This document shows positions 1 through 8,841 of a DNA stretch of 49,809 bases, piece by piece. A program made the position numbers and the translations under genes. Numbering within the stretch: the stretch's first letter is position 1; each line of letters starts with the position of its first letter. The notes beneath the pieces are model-generated. The model ran no database searches, had not been told where the DNA came from, and was given only the letters and a program-made list of their open reading frames with translations. The DNA is from Bacteroidales bacterium (GTDB lineage: Bacteria; Bacteroidota; Bacteroidia; Bacteroidales; UBA932), in the NCBI GenBank assembly GCA_016288055.1, contig JAEEXZ010000010.1:1-49809 (forward strand), given 5' to 3'.

Positions 1-127
1 CGTCGCCTACTTCCATGGCCTTCTTTTCGGGCGCTTCCAGGGTCTGGAGAAGCCACTCGGCCACTTTCCGCTCCTTCCCGGAAGTGGAATCAAACGAAAG
101 CAGGGTATGGAACAGGTTCCAGTCCAT
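1..127 (-). CDS. M20-family peptidase N-terminus, probable DapE (partial)
   Basis: Reading from an ATG at 127 off the left edge gives 42 residues beginning MDWNLFHTLLSFDST. The pattern of a short helix, then DSTSGKE, then a helix resembles the start of M20 zinc aminoacylases (ArgE, DapE, CPG2), where this segment precedes the first metal ligand. The catalytic part lies outside the window. It is the last visible gene of a run that already holds dapA, dapD, an aminotransferase, dapF and asd, so succinyl-diaminopimelate desuccinylase (DapE) is the natural missing step; that is inference from context. A copy of the 26-bp interspersed repeat lies directly upstream of the start codon, between it and asd. 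Confidence 0.6.
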   Translation of the reverse strand, partial: MDWNLFHTLLSFDSTSGKERKVAEWLLQTLEAPEKKAMEVGD

Positions 128-129
128 GA

Positions 130-156
130 GATTCTTCGCTACGCTCAGAATGACAG
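130..156 (-). repeat. Interspersed 26-bp repeat, copy 1 (overlaps asd stop)
   Basis: On the minus strand it reads CTGTCATTCTGAGCGTAGCG then AAGAATC. It matches the copies at 2921, 10007 and the 24523 cluster. The TGA stop of asd lies inside it (CTG TCA TTC TGA), so the repeat writes the last residues, LSF, of Asd. Its other end abuts the start codon of the M20 peptidase gene. Confidence 0.9.
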
Positions 157-1137
157 ATAGCCCTTTTCCAGGAGGACCTGGGCAATCTGGACGGCGTTGG
201 TGGCGGCGCCCTTGCGAAGGTTGTCGCTTACGCACCAGAGGTTGAGGCCGTTTTCGACGGAGGTGTCGCGGCGGATACGGCCCACGAAGACCTCATCCTT
301 GCCCCAGGCGTAAAGGGGCATGGGATAGACGTTGTTTGCGGGGTCGTCCTGCAGTACTACGCCGGGCATATCGGCCATGAGCCTGCGGGCCTCGTCCAGG
401 TCGAAGGGTTTGTTGAATTCAAGGTTCACGCTCTCGGAGTGACCGCCTTTGACCGGCACACGTACGGTGGTGGGGCTGACGGCGATGGTCTGGTCCCGGA
501 GAATCTTGCGGGTTTCGTTCACCATCTTCATCTCCTCCTTGGTGTAACCGTCCGGGAGGAAAGAGTCGATGTGGGGAAGGATATTCAGGTCGATGGGGTG
601 GGGGAACTTGCTGCCGCTGCCTCCGGCGCGCTCGGCCTCCAGCTGCTCGATGCCCCGCTGGCCGGCGCCGGTGACGCTCTGGTAGGTGCTCACCACGATG
701 CGCTTGATCCCATAGGCCTTGTGCAGGGGCGCCAGGGGAAGCACCATCTGGATGGTGGAGCAGTTGGGGTTGGCAATGATATGGTCCTCGGGCGTGAGTA
801 CGTCTGCATTGATTTCAGGGACAACCAGCGGCACACTGGGGTGCATGCGCCAGAAGGAGGAATTGTCCACCACATAGCATCCCACTGCGGCGAACTTGGG
901 GGCCAGTTCCCCGGAGGCGGCTCCGCCCGCGCTGAACAGCGCGACGGTAGGTTTTTTCGCGATGGCCTCGTCGGCACTCATCACCGTCCATTCCTTCCCC
1001 TGGAAGGTCACTTTCTTCCCGTAAGAACGGGCCGATGCCACCGGCAACAGTTCCGTTACCGGGAAATGGCGTTCTTCCAGTACTTCCAACATCTTGGAGC
1101 CCACCAGGCCGGTGGCTCCCACAACAGCTACTTTCAT
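145..1137 (-). CDS. asd: Aspartate-semialdehyde dehydrogenase
   Basis: 330 aa. It reduces aspartyl phosphate to aspartate semialdehyde with NADPH, the branch point to lysine/DAP, threonine and methionine. The N-terminal Rossmann motif is VGATGLVGSKML. The catalytic cysteine is in NPNCST (about residue 126), followed by a typical dimerisation half with VPVKGGHSESV. Length is normal for the family. It lies 16 nt after dapD on the same strand, inside the DAP operon. Oddity: the C-terminus ends in LSF, and the stop codon is encoded by a copy of the interspersed repeat, which suggests the repeat inserted at or just before the original stop. Function is clear; the effect of the altered tail is not known. 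Confidence 0.96.
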   Translation of the reverse strand: MKVAVVGATGLVGSKMLEVLEERHFPVTELLPVASARSYGKKVTFQGKEWTVMSADEAIAKKPTVALFSAGGAASGELAPKFAAVGCYVVDNSSFWRMHPSVPLVVPEINADVLTPEDHIIANPNCSTIQMVLPLAPLHKAYGIKRIVVSTYQSVTGAGQRGIEQLEAERAGGSGSKFPHPIDLNILPHIDSFLPDGYTKEEMKMVNETRKILRDQTIAVSPTTVRVPVKGGHSESVNLEFNKPFDLDEARRLMADMPGVVLQDDPANNVYPMPLYAWGKDEVFVGRIRRDTSVENGLNLWCVSDNLRKGAATNAVQIAQVLLEKGYLSF

Positions 1138-1153
1138 GATATTGTTCGTTTTA

Positions 1154-1930
1154 TTATCTTAGTAAGTCTTCCAGGTGGACGCTGCCGGCGGTCTTCTCGT
1201 CGCGGTATTTGACGATGACGGGGCAGTAAAGGTGTACGCCGCTTTCCAGGGGCTTTCCGTCCCGGACGATGGGCTTGGAACCGCTGACGACTACGGCGCC
1301 GCGCGGGACGACCACGCGTCCGTCGGCGTTACGGGGTACGAAACGGCCCGTGGTGGCGTCGAAGAGGGGTGTGGAAGCGGTGATGATGACGCCTGAAGCG
1401 ATGACCGCCCCTTCCTCCACGATGGTCCCCTCGTAGATGCCGCAGTTGCCGCCTACGAAAGCGCCGTCCTCGATGATGGTGGGCAGGGCCCCCGCCGGCT
1501 CCAGCACGCCGCCGATCTGGGTGGCGGCCGAAATGTGGATATGCTTGCCGATCTGTGCGCAGGAGCCGATGGTCACATGGCTGTCCACCATGGTTCCCTC
1601 GTCCACGAAAGCACCCACGTTGATGTAGGAAGGCGGCATGACGATGGCCCCCTTGGCCAGGAAGGCGCCGCGGCGGATGCTGCTGCCGCCGGGGACGATG
1701 CGTACGCCGTCCTCCGGGCGGAACTTTCTCACCGGGTAAGTATCCTTGTCGAAAAAGGGAAACTGCCCTTCGCTCATATCCGTGACGGCGCCCAGTTTGA
1801 AGCCCGCCAGGATCACCTCCTTGACGTGCCTGTCCACCTGCCATACGCCGTCCACCTTGCGAGCCACGCGCAGTTCACCCTTTTCCAGGGCCTCTATGAC
1901 TTCGTTGAATTCTTTCAGCGTTATTTCCAT
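1154..1930 (-). CDS. dapD: Tetrahydrodipicolinate N-succinyltransferase
   Basis: 258 aa. It transfers a succinyl group from succinyl-CoA to tetrahydrodipicolinate in the succinylase branch of DAP/lysine synthesis. The N-terminal helical domain (about 1-90) is followed by a left-handed beta-helix made of hexapeptide repeats (about 95-215: IGKHIHISAATQIGGV, FVGGNCGIYEG, and so on), the hallmark of this acyltransferase group. The long N-domain and the FVDEGTMVDSH segment fit DapD rather than the acetyltransferase DapH. The start ATG at 1930 overlaps the 3' end of dapA by 10 nt, which implies translational coupling. Its presence shows the organism uses an acylated intermediate, so the neighbouring aminotransferase is probably DapC rather than the one-step DapL. 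Confidence 0.95.
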   Translation of the reverse strand: MEITLKEFNEVIEALEKGELRVARKVDGVWQVDRHVKEVILAGFKLGAVTDMSEGQFPFFDKDTYPVRKFRPEDGVRIVPGGSSIRRGAFLAKGAIVMPPSYINVGAFVDEGTMVDSHVTIGSCAQIGKHIHISAATQIGGVLEPAGALPTIIEDGAFVGGNCGIYEGTIVEEGAVIASGVIITASTPLFDATTGRFVPRNADGRVVVPRGAVVVSGSKPIVRDGKPLESGVHLYCPVIVKYRDEKTAGSVHLEDLLR

Positions 1931-2793
1931 AAGTTGTCCAGGGTTTCTTTCATCAGTTCCACCGTGGCGTCGGTTGCGGGAACCAGCGGCAGGCGGAGGG
2001 TATTCTCCATCAGGCCCATCAGGGCCATGGCGGCCTTGCCGGGGATGGGGTTGGATTCCACGAAGAGATTCTTGAAAAGCGGGCGCAGCAGATGGTTCAG
2101 CGCGCCGGCGGTCTCCCAGTCGGCCAGGAGGGCGGCGTGCACGAAGGAAACCATCTCCTGCGGGGCTACGTTGGAGGCCACGGAAACGACGCCGGCTCCG
2201 CCCATGCGCATGAAGGAATGGGTCTCGTCGTCGTTGCCGGAAAGCACGCTGAAGCCTTTGGGGGCGCCTTCGATGATTTTCTTCGCTTGTTCCAGGTTGC
2301 CGGAAGCCTCCTTTACGGCCACGATGTTGGGGACGTCCGTGGCCAGGGCTATGGTGGTATCGGCCTCGCAGTTGGCACCGGTGCGGCCGGGTACGTTGTA
2401 AAGGATGACGGGCTTGTCTGTGCTCCCGGCTACGGCCTTGAAGTAGGCGTAGATGCCCCTTTGGGGAGGTTTGTTGTAGTAAGGGACCACCACCAGGAAG
2501 GCATCGGCCTCCCGGAGCAGTTCCATGTTCGCTTGCGTGCCGGCGAGGCTGTTGGTGCCGACGCCTACCACCACCGGCTTTCCGGCGGCGTTGGCCTTGA
2601 CGGTGTGGAATACCAGCAGTTTCTCCTCGTCGGAGAGAGTGGGGGTTTCGCCGGTGGTTCCCAGCGGTACCAGGAAGTCAATGCCGGCATCCACCTGCCG
2701 TCTGGTGGTGGCGGCAAGGGCCTCCACGTCCACCTTCCCGTCCTTGAACGGGGTGAACATGGCGGTGCCGCATCCTTTGAATTCCGTGTTCAT
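1921..2793 (-). CDS. dapA: 4-hydroxy-tetrahydrodipicolinate synthase
   Basis: 290 aa TIM-barrel aldolase that condenses pyruvate with aspartate semialdehyde, the first committed step to DAP. Visible signatures are PLGTTGETPTLSDEE (substrate-binding loop), VVPYYNKPPQRGIYAYF, LYNVPGRTG with the catalytic-triad tyrosine, and VAVKEASGN with the Schiff-base lysine near residue 160. Length is normal. It starts 12 nt after the stop of the aminotransferase-DapF gene and overlaps dapD at its 3' end. The product of asd is its substrate, so this cluster places consecutive enzymes side by side. Confidence 0.96.
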   Translation of the reverse strand: MNTEFKGCGTAMFTPFKDGKVDVEALAATTRRQVDAGIDFLVPLGTTGETPTLSDEEKLLVFHTVKANAAGKPVVVGVGTNSLAGTQANMELLREADAFLVVVPYYNKPPQRGIYAYFKAVAGSTDKPVILYNVPGRTGANCEADTTIALATDVPNIVAVKEASGNLEQAKKIIEGAPKGFSVLSGNDDETHSFMRMGGAGVVSVASNVAPQEMVSFVHAALLADWETAGALNHLLRPLFKNLFVESNPIPGKAAMALMGLMENTLRLPLVPATDATVELMKETLDNLWK

Positions 2794-2805
2794 ATCGTGT
2801 TCGTT

Positions 2806-4719
2806 TTACAGTTTCCTGACCAGTTCGGCCGGGCCGGTGAGGAACACTTCGTGGAAATGTTCCCCAGAGGGGCGGAAGTCCACCTGGAGCCAGTCTCCGC
2901 GGCGGCATTGCAGGCGGAAAGATTCTTCGCTTCGCTCAGAATGACAAGGGTCGCAGGAATGTACGTAGGCGGCGATGGCCGATGCAGTGAGCCCGGTCCC
3001 GCAGGCCAGCGTTTCCGCTTCCACGCCTTTCTCGAAGGTCCGCACGTGGAGGCCGTCGGCCCGCACTTCCACGAAGTTGGCGTTGGTGCCCTCGGGCTGG
3101 AAGGTATCGGCCCAGCGGATTTCCGGTCCGTCTTTCTCCATGTCGATGCCCTCGATATCCGGGACAAACTTCACGAAGTGCCGGGTTCCGGTGTTGAGGA
3201 AGTATCCGCCCATGACGGGTTTCACGCCATCGACATCGATCATTTTCAGTTTTACGGTCCATTTGCCGTCTTCCTTCTCGAGGATTTCGGCGGTGTGGGG
3301 ACCGTCGGGGGCCAGGAAATGCCACACGCTGGCGGCGGGTTTCAGGCCCAGGTAATCGGCGAAGGCGACGATGCATCGGCCTCCGTTTCCGCACATCATG
3401 CCGCCGCTTCCGTCGGGGTTGAAGAACTCCATGGAGAAGTCGTATCCCGCGGCCTGGCCCAGGATCATGAGGCCGTCGGTGCGGTATTCCCGGCAAAGGG
3501 CCAGGATGCGGCCGGGCTCACGGAAGGCGGCCACGTCGGCGTCGCGTCCGTCCAGCACCACGAAGTCGTTGCCGGCTCCCGTGAACTTGTACAGGGCCGG
3601 GACAGGCGCGATGAGTGATGCAAGGAGGCGGATTCCGGGTTCCATCTTTTCTTCGGCTATGAAGGAGAAATTGAGCCGCATGGTGTTGCGGTGGCTTCCA
3701 TCTTTGTAGAAGAACGATCCGGCTACGTAGGCCACTCCGGCCTCGAGCGCTTTCTCATACAGGGCAACGCTGTCTATGTTGTCCGGCAAGGTAAGCCACA
3801 GGAACAGGCCCCCTTCGGGGTTGGTCCATTCTACGCCTTCCGGCATATACTTCTTCAAAAGGGAAACCATCCTGTCCCTTCTCCCTCGATACACGGCCAC
3901 GCTTCGCTGCAAATTCCGGTCCAGGGCCCCGCTCACAAGGAATTCGGCGGCCAGATACTGGTCAAACACGGGAGGGCATAGATCCAGGCACTGCTTGCAC
4001 ACATAGATCTGTTCCAGCAGTTCTTCCGGGCCGATGATCCATCCCAGCCGGAAGCCCGGCGCGAAGATCTTGGAGAAGCTGCCCAGCTGGAGCGTGCGTT
4101 CCGGAGCCAGTTCGCGGATAGAGGTCACCGGTTCCCCCTCGTAGCGCAGTTCGCGGTAAGGGCTGTCCTCCACGATGAGGCAGTCCCGTTCCCTGGCGAT
4201 ACGCACAATCTCCTTCCTCTCCTCCAGGGTCATGGTTTTACCAGACGGATTATTGAAGTCCGGGATGACGTAGATGAATTTGACGGACTGGTCGGTGCTT
4301 CCGATGCTCCTCACATCGGCCCGATAGGCACGGAAACTCTGCAGGGCGCCCAGATAGACGGGGTCGTCGGCCAGGACAATGTCTCCGGGGTTCACGAAGA
4401 CACGGGTGCACACGTCGATGCCCTGCTGGGAAGAGGTAGTGATCTGCACCTGCGACACGGGAACGCCGTAACGGGCGGCGATGGCCTCCCTCAGTTCCGG
4501 CACGCCTTGCGTGGCGCCGTACTGCAGGGCCTTGGAGCCGTATTTTTCCAGCACGGATGCGGCCAGGCCGGGAATCTCCTTTACCGGGAAGGTATCGGCG
4601 GCAGGGTAGCCGCCGGCAAAGGAGCAGATGGCCGAAAGGTCCACCTTCCGGAAAATCTCCCTCACCGGGGAACGGAGGAACGAAGGTACATCGGCCGAAA
4701 AGAATCTGCTGTAATCCAT
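2806..4719 (-). CDS. Aminotransferase-DapF fusion (probable DapC plus diaminopimelate epimerase)
   Basis: A single 637-aa frame carries two enzymes. Residues about 1-374 are a fold-type I PLP aminotransferase (ATQGVPELREAI, DFNNPSGKT, SFSKIFAPGFRLGW with the PLP lysine at about 217). Residues about 375-637 are diaminopimelate epimerase: KFTGAGNDFV, then the catalytic cysteines in MMCGNGGRC (Cys443) and LACGTGLTAS (Cys573). There is almost no linker. The start chosen is the ATG at 4719, one nt after the murA stop; the frame runs further upstream but only inside murA. With dapD beside it, the first half is most likely N-succinyl-DAP aminotransferase; an LL-DAP aminotransferase or a general aminotransferase is the alternative. 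Residues 592-601 are CHSERSEESF, encoded by an in-frame copy of the interspersed repeat, in a loop before the last DapF strands. Confidence 0.9.
   Translation of the reverse strand: MDYSRFFSADVPSFLRSPVREIFRKVDLSAICSFAGGYPAADTFPVKEIPGLAASVLEKYGSKALQYGATQGVPELREAIAARYGVPVSQVQITTSSQQGIDVCTRVFVNPGDIVLADDPVYLGALQSFRAYRADVRSIGSTDQSVKFIYVIPDFNNPSGKTMTLEERKEIVRIARERDCLIVEDSPYRELRYEGEPVTSIRELAPERTLQLGSFSKIFAPGFRLGWIIGPEELLEQIYVCKQCLDLCPPVFDQYLAAEFLVSGALDRNLQRSVAVYRGRRDRMVSLLKKYMPEGVEWTNPEGGLFLWLTLPDNIDSVALYEKALEAGVAYVAGSFFYKDGSHRNTMRLNFSFIAEEKMEPGIRLLASLIAPVPALYKFTGAGNDFVVLDGRDADVAAFREPGRILALCREYRTDGLMILGQAAGYDFSMEFFNPDGSGGMMCGNGGRCIVAFADYLGLKPAASVWHFLAPDGPHTAEILEKEDGKWTVKLKMIDVDGVKPVMGGYFLNTGTRHFVKFVPDIEGIDMEKDGPEIRWADTFQPEGTNANFVEVRADGLHVRTFEKGVEAETLACGTGLTASAIAAYVHSCDPCHSERSEESFRLQCRRGDWLQVDFRPSGEHFHEVFLTGPAELVRKL
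2921..2946 (-). repeat. Interspersed 26-bp repeat, copy 2, in frame inside dapF
   Basis: On the minus strand it reads TGTCATTCTGAGCGAAGCGA then AGAATC. It keeps the reading frame of the fusion gene and encodes CHSERSEES. Both catalytic cysteines of DapF lie upstream of it, and the family's C-terminal strands continue normally after it. Confidence 0.93.
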
Positions 4720-4720
4720 A

Positions 4721-6028
4721 TTATGCACGGGTAATGTGGGCGCCCAGCGCATTCAGACGGCCTTCGATGTCCTCATAGCCGCGGTCTATCTGCTGGATGT
4801 TGTCGATGGTGGAAGTCCCGCTGGCGCTCATGGCGGCCAGCAGCATGGCGATACCTGCACGGATATCGGGAGAAACCAGCCGGGCCGGCTTGAGAGTGAT
4901 GCGGTGATCGTGGCCGATGACCACCGCACGGTGCGGGTCGCACAGGATGATCTGCGCGCCCATGTCGATGAGGCGGTCCACGAAGAACAGGCGGCTCTCG
5001 AACATTTTCTGGTGGATGAGCACGCTGCCCTTGCACTGGGTGGCCACCACCAGCATGACGGACAGCAGGTCTGGCGTGAGGCCGGGCCAGGGGGCGTCCG
5101 AGAGGGTCATGATGGACCCGTCCAGGAAGGACTCTATCTCATAGCTGTCCTGCTCGGGGATGAAGATGTCGTCTCCTCGCTGTTCCAGCTTGATACCCAG
5201 GCGGCGGAAGGCGTCCGGAATGATGCCCAGGTCGTACCAGGAGACGTCCTTGATAGTGATGGAACTGCGGCAGATGGCGGCCATGCCGATGAAAGAGCCC
5301 ACCTCAATCATATCCGGGAGAATCTTGTGCTGCGTTCCGTGGAGGCTTTCCACTCCGTGAATGCGGAGGAGGTTGCTTCCTACGCCGTCGATGAATGCGC
5401 CCATCCGTCCCAGCATCTTGCAAAGCTGCTGGATGTAGGGCTCGCAGGCGGCGTTATAGATGGTGGTGGTGCCTTTGGCCAGCACCGCGGCCATGATGAT
5501 ATTGGCCGTGCCGGTGACGGAGGCTTCGTCGAGCAGCATGTATCGGCCCGTAAGGCGGTCCCGGCAGGTGAGGTGGAAGGCGCGGCGGGTCTCGTCATAG
5601 GCCATGTCGGCCCCCAGCTTGATCATCCCGTCCAGGTGGGTGTCCACCCTCCGGCGGCCGATCTTGTCTCCGCCGGGCTTGGCGAACCAGGCGTGCCCGA
5701 AGCGGCTCAGGAGCGGTCCTACAACCATCACCGAACCGCGCAGCTCGGCGCACTTTTCCACGAACTCCTGCGTCTCGATGTAGGAGGTGTCCACTGCGTC
5801 GGCCTGGAAGGTGAACTGGCCCTTGCAGTGGCGCGTCACCTTGACGCCCATGTTTTCCAGCAGGGCGATGAGGTTCTTCACATCCAGGATTTCCGGGATG
5901 TTGGTGATGGTGACGGGCTCGCTGGTGAGCAGCACCGCGCTGATTACTTCCAGCGCTTCGTTCTTGGCTCCCTGCGGGGTTATTGTACCGGAGAGTTTGT
6001 GCCCTCCTTCGATGATGTATTTAGACAT
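4721..6028 (-). CDS. murA: UDP-N-acetylglucosamine 1-carboxyvinyltransferase
   Basis: 435 aa. It transfers enolpyruvate from PEP to UDP-GlcNAc, the first committed step of peptidoglycan synthesis. The EPSP-synthase fold is recognisable throughout (TPQGAKNEALEVISA, LLDEASVTGTANIIM, DNIQQIDRGYEDIE). The loop that holds the catalytic Cys in E. coli (PGGCxIG) reads PGGDKIG here, Asp at about residue 121. This Cys-to-Asp form is known to stay active and to prevent the covalent adduct with fosfomycin. A TTG at 6034 is possible, but the ATG at 6028 has a GGAAG sequence a few nt upstream, so I prefer it. It overlaps the end of murB by 8 nt. Confidence 0.95.
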   Translation of the reverse strand: MSKYIIEGGHKLSGTITPQGAKNEALEVISAVLLTSEPVTITNIPEILDVKNLIALLENMGVKVTRHCKGQFTFQADAVDTSYIETQEFVEKCAELRGSVMVVGPLLSRFGHAWFAKPGGDKIGRRRVDTHLDGMIKLGADMAYDETRRAFHLTCRDRLTGRYMLLDEASVTGTANIIMAAVLAKGTTTIYNAACEPYIQQLCKMLGRMGAFIDGVGSNLLRIHGVESLHGTQHKILPDMIEVGSFIGMAAICRSSITIKDVSWYDLGIIPDAFRRLGIKLEQRGDDIFIPEQDSYEIESFLDGSIMTLSDAPWPGLTPDLLSVMLVVATQCKGSVLIHQKMFESRLFFVDRLIDMGAQIILCDPHRAVVIGHDHRITLKPARLVSPDIRAGIAMLLAAMSASGTSTIDNIQQIDRGYEDIEGRLNALGAHITRA

Positions 6029-7001
6029 GTTCAACTTCCGGATGAAGCGTTATACCAAATTTAGCCTGTACGGCGTCGATCACTTGTTTTTCCAGGCCGA
6101 TGATTTCCTGCGGCGAGGCCTCTCCCGTCGCGTTCACAATCACCAGCGGCTGCTTCGGGTACACCTGGGCGCCACCGTTGCGGGCCCCCTTGAAGCCGCA
6201 TTGTTCGATGAGCCAGGCGGCCGGGATTTTGATGCCACCTTCCACCTCGTAGTGGGGCGGGTTGCCTTCTATCTTTTTGAAAACATCCTCCGGCACCACC
6301 GGGTTGCAGAAAAAGCTTCCGGCACTTCCCGTCACCGCCGGGTCCGGCAGCTTCTCTCTCCGGATCCCGATGATGGTGTCACGGATGACGAGAGGGGTGA
6401 GGGTTTTCTCCAGAAGGGCTTTGCGGATGCCGCCGTAGTCCAGCACGGGCCTGGGCTCACGGGACAGGCGGTAGGTGACGGCGGTGATGATGTACCGGCC
6501 CTTCCACTCGGTCTTGAACCTGGAGGTGCGGTAGCCGTAGCCGCAGGTGGCGGGGTCGATGTGCACGAATCGGCCCTCCTTGCGGTCGTAGGCACGGATA
6601 TCGGCGAGGATGTCCTTCACCTCAACGCCGTAGGCTCCGATATTCTGAACGGCCGATGCGCCGCATTCGCCGGGGATGAGGGACAGGTTCTCCGGGCCCC
6701 AGAGGCCCTCCTTCGCCGCCCAGGCGCAGAAATCGTCGAACACAACCCCGGCTCCGCAGGTAACGCGGTCGTCGGCATGCCTTGTGATGCCTCCGATGCC
6801 CACGTGCAGCACCGTTCCGGGGAAGTCCTTCGTGAAAAGGAGGTTGCTTCCGCCGCCCAGGACCATGACGGGCTGGGGCAGGGAATCCCAGTCGAGCGTG
6901 AGGAGCTCTTCTTCGGCCTCTACCTCTAAATAAAGTGCGCAGGACACTTTCATACCGAATGTGTTCCGCGCACTCAAATCATATGATAAGTGACGGATCA
7001 C
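6021..7001 (-). CDS. murB: UDP-N-acetylenolpyruvoylglucosamine reductase
   Basis: 326 aa FAD enzyme that reduces the MurA product to UDP-MurNAc with NADPH. Motifs: [10 protein letters not shown] (FAD-binding), [10 protein letters not shown], and [11 protein letters not shown] with the proton-donor serine. It is a type I MurB by length and by the YGYRTSRFK segment. Start is GTG at 7001, overlapping the stop of aspS as GTGA. It precedes murA in the same transcript, so the two first cytoplasmic steps are adjacent although in reverse order of reaction. Confidence 0.95.
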   Translation of the reverse strand: MIRHLSYDLSARNTFGMKVSCALYLEVEAEEELLTLDWDSLPQPVMVLGGGSNLLFTKDFPGTVLHVGIGGITRHADDRVTCGAGVVFDDFCAWAAKEGLWGPENLSLIPGECGASAVQNIGAYGVEVKDILADIRAYDRKEGRFVHIDPATCGYGYRTSRFKTEWKGRYIITAVTYRLSREPRPVLDYGGIRKALLEKTLTPLVIRDTIIGIRREKLPDPAVTGSAGSFFCNPVVPEDVFKKIEGNPPHYEVEGGIKIPAAWLIEQCGFKGARNGGAQVYPKQPLVIVNATGEASPQEIIGLEKQVIDAVQAKFGITLHPEVEHV

Positions 7002-8770
7002 ATTTGCTTCAGGTTCAGGGCAATCTGGAGTTCGTCCAGCTGCTCCTGGTCAATCTGGGAAGGGGAATCGATCATGACGTCGCGGCCCTGGTTGTTCTTG
7101 GGGAAAGCGATGTAGTCACGGATGGTATCCTGGCCGCCCATGAGGGCACAGACGCGGTCGAAGCCGAAGGCCAGGCCGCCGTGCGGCGGGGCGCCGAACT
7201 TGAAGGCGTTGATGATGAAGCCGAACTTGTATTCGGCTTCTTCGGGGCCGATCCCCAGCACCTCGAACATGCGTTTCTGCATGTCGGCGTTGTGGATACG
7301 GATACTGCCGCCGCCCAGTTCGTTGCCGTTGAGGACGAAGTCGTAGGCGTTGGCGCAAACGCGCTCCAGGTCTTCCTTCTTATCGCTGTAGAACCACTTC
7401 TCGTGCTCCGGCTTGGGGGCGGTGAAGGGATGGTGCATGGCGTAGAAACGCTGGGTTTCGTCGTCCCATTCCAGCAGGGGGAAGTCCACGATCCACAGCG
7501 GGGCGAATACGTCCGGCTTGCGGAAGCCCAGGCGGCCGCCCATCTCCAGGCGCAGGACGCCCAGCATGGTCTGTACCTTGCGCTTGGCGGCGCCGCTCAT
7601 CACCAGGATGAGGTCTCCGGGCTGCGCCTCGGCGGTGGCGGCAATCTTCTGGAGGTCGTCGGCCGTGTAGAATTTGTCGATGGAGCTCTTGTAGGTTCCG
7701 TCGGTGTTGACCTTGATGTAGATGAGGCCCTTGGCACCCACCTGCGGGCGCTTGACCCACTCGGTGAGCTCGTCAATCTGCTTGCGGGTGTATTCGGCGG
7801 CACCGGGGACGCAGATGGCGCCGATGTAGGCTGCCTCGTCCAGGACGCTGAAGCCCTTGCCCTTGGCAACCTCGGTGATCTCGTGGATCTTCATGCCAAA
7901 GCGCACGTCGGGTTTGTCGGAGCCGTAGAAGTCCATGGCGTCGTACCAGCTCATGCGGGGGAGCGGGTTGGGGATATCTACGTTGAGAACGTTCTTGAAC
8001 AGGGTGCGCATCATGCCTTCGAAGGTATTCAGGACGTCTTCCTGCTCCACGAAGGACATTTCGCAGTCAATCTGGGTGAATTCCGGCTGGCGGTCTGCGC
8101 GGAGGTCCTCGTCACGGAAGCAGCGCACAATCTGGAAGTAGCGGTCGTAGCCGGCTACCATCAGGAGCTGCTTGAAGGTCTGGGGGCTCTGCGGCAGGGC
8201 GTAGAACTGACCGGGATTCATGCGGGAAGGAACCACGAAGTCGCGGGCGCCTTCCGGGGTGGACTTGATAAGGTAAGGGGTCTCGATTTCCATGAAGCCC
8301 AGGCTGTCCAGGTAGTTGCGGGCTTCGTGGGCCACCTTGTGGCGCAGGGCCAGGGCGCGCTGGAGCGGGCCGCGGCGAAGGTCCAGGTAGCGGTATTTGG
8401 CGCGGAGGTCTTCTCCGCCGTCGCTTTCTTCCTCGATGGTGAAGGGAGGAGTGACGCTCTTGTTCAGGATCTGGATGGATTCGAGTTTGATCTCGATGTC
8501 TCCGGTGGGCATCTTGGCGTTCTTGGCGCTGCGTTCCACCACTTCGCCGGTGGCCTGGATCACGTATTCACGGCCCAGGGAGGTGGCGGTCTCCACCAGG
8601 GCGGCGGGGGCATCGGCCTCTACCACCAGCTGGGTGATGCCATAGCGGTCACGCAGGTCGATGAAGGTCATGCCGCCCAGTTTGCGGGCCTTCTGCACCC
8701 ATCCTGCCAGCGTTACCTTCTGGCCTTTGTTCTCAATGCGGAGTTGCCCGCAAGTGTGTGTTCTGTACAT
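6998..8770 (-). CDS. aspS: Aspartyl-tRNA synthetase
   Basis: 590 aa class IIb synthetase. The N-terminal OB-fold anticodon-binding domain (residues about 1-110, [20 protein letters not shown]) is followed by class II motifs: motif 2 [18 protein letters not shown], the bacterial GAD insertion domain in the middle, and motif 3 GLAFGFDRV near the end. The start is the ATG at 8770 ([11 protein letters not shown]); the frame extends upstream, but that part has no family similarity and crosses the promoter. It appears to be the first gene of the transcript that continues into murB, murA and the dap genes, with a TATCTTTG box 28 nt upstream. Confidence 0.96.
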   Translation of the reverse strand: MYRTHTCGQLRIENKGQKVTLAGWVQKARKLGGMTFIDLRDRYGITQLVVEADAPAALVETATSLGREYVIQATGEVVERSAKNAKMPTGDIEIKLESIQILNKSVTPPFTIEEESDGGEDLRAKYRYLDLRRGPLQRALALRHKVAHEARNYLDSLGFMEIETPYLIKSTPEGARDFVVPSRMNPGQFYALPQSPQTFKQLLMVAGYDRYFQIVRCFRDEDLRADRQPEFTQIDCEMSFVEQEDVLNTFEGMMRTLFKNVLNVDIPNPLPRMSWYDAMDFYGSDKPDVRFGMKIHEITEVAKGKGFSVLDEAAYIGAICVPGAAEYTRKQIDELTEWVKRPQVGAKGLIYIKVNTDGTYKSSIDKFYTADDLQKIAATAEAQPGDLILVMSGAAKRKVQTMLGVLRLEMGGRLGFRKPDVFAPLWIVDFPLLEWDDETQRFYAMHHPFTAPKPEHEKWFYSDKKEDLERVCANAYDFVLNGNELGGGSIRIHNADMQKRMFEVLGIGPEEAEYKFGFIINAFKFGAPPHGGLAFGFDRVCALMGGQDTIRDYIAFPKNNQGRDVMIDSPSQIDQEQLDELQIALNLKQM

Positions 8771-8798
8771 ATGATTGTATAAGTTGCTTTCCAACCTA

Positions 8799-8806
8799 CA
8801 AAGATA
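8799..8806 (-). promoter_or_regulatory. -7 box of the aspS promoter
   Basis: TATCTTTG on the minus strand matches the Bacteroidetes consensus TAnnTTTG. It is 28 nt from the aspS ATG and back to back with the rsmA box. Confidence 0.65.
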
Positions 8807-8841
8807 GCAATTTCTCGCGAGGTTTTTACGTATTTTTCCTT

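Noticed and set aside
2921..2946. The in-frame repeat as an assembly artefact
   Set aside because: The copies differ by single bases and lie in different contexts, with intact frames on both sides.
2092..3618. Long plus-strand ORF over dapA and dapF
   Set aside because: Antisense to clear genes; low-complexity Gly/Val/His-rich translation typical of shadows in GC-rich DNA. The same holds for 26755-28782, 35886-38114 and 44943-47111.
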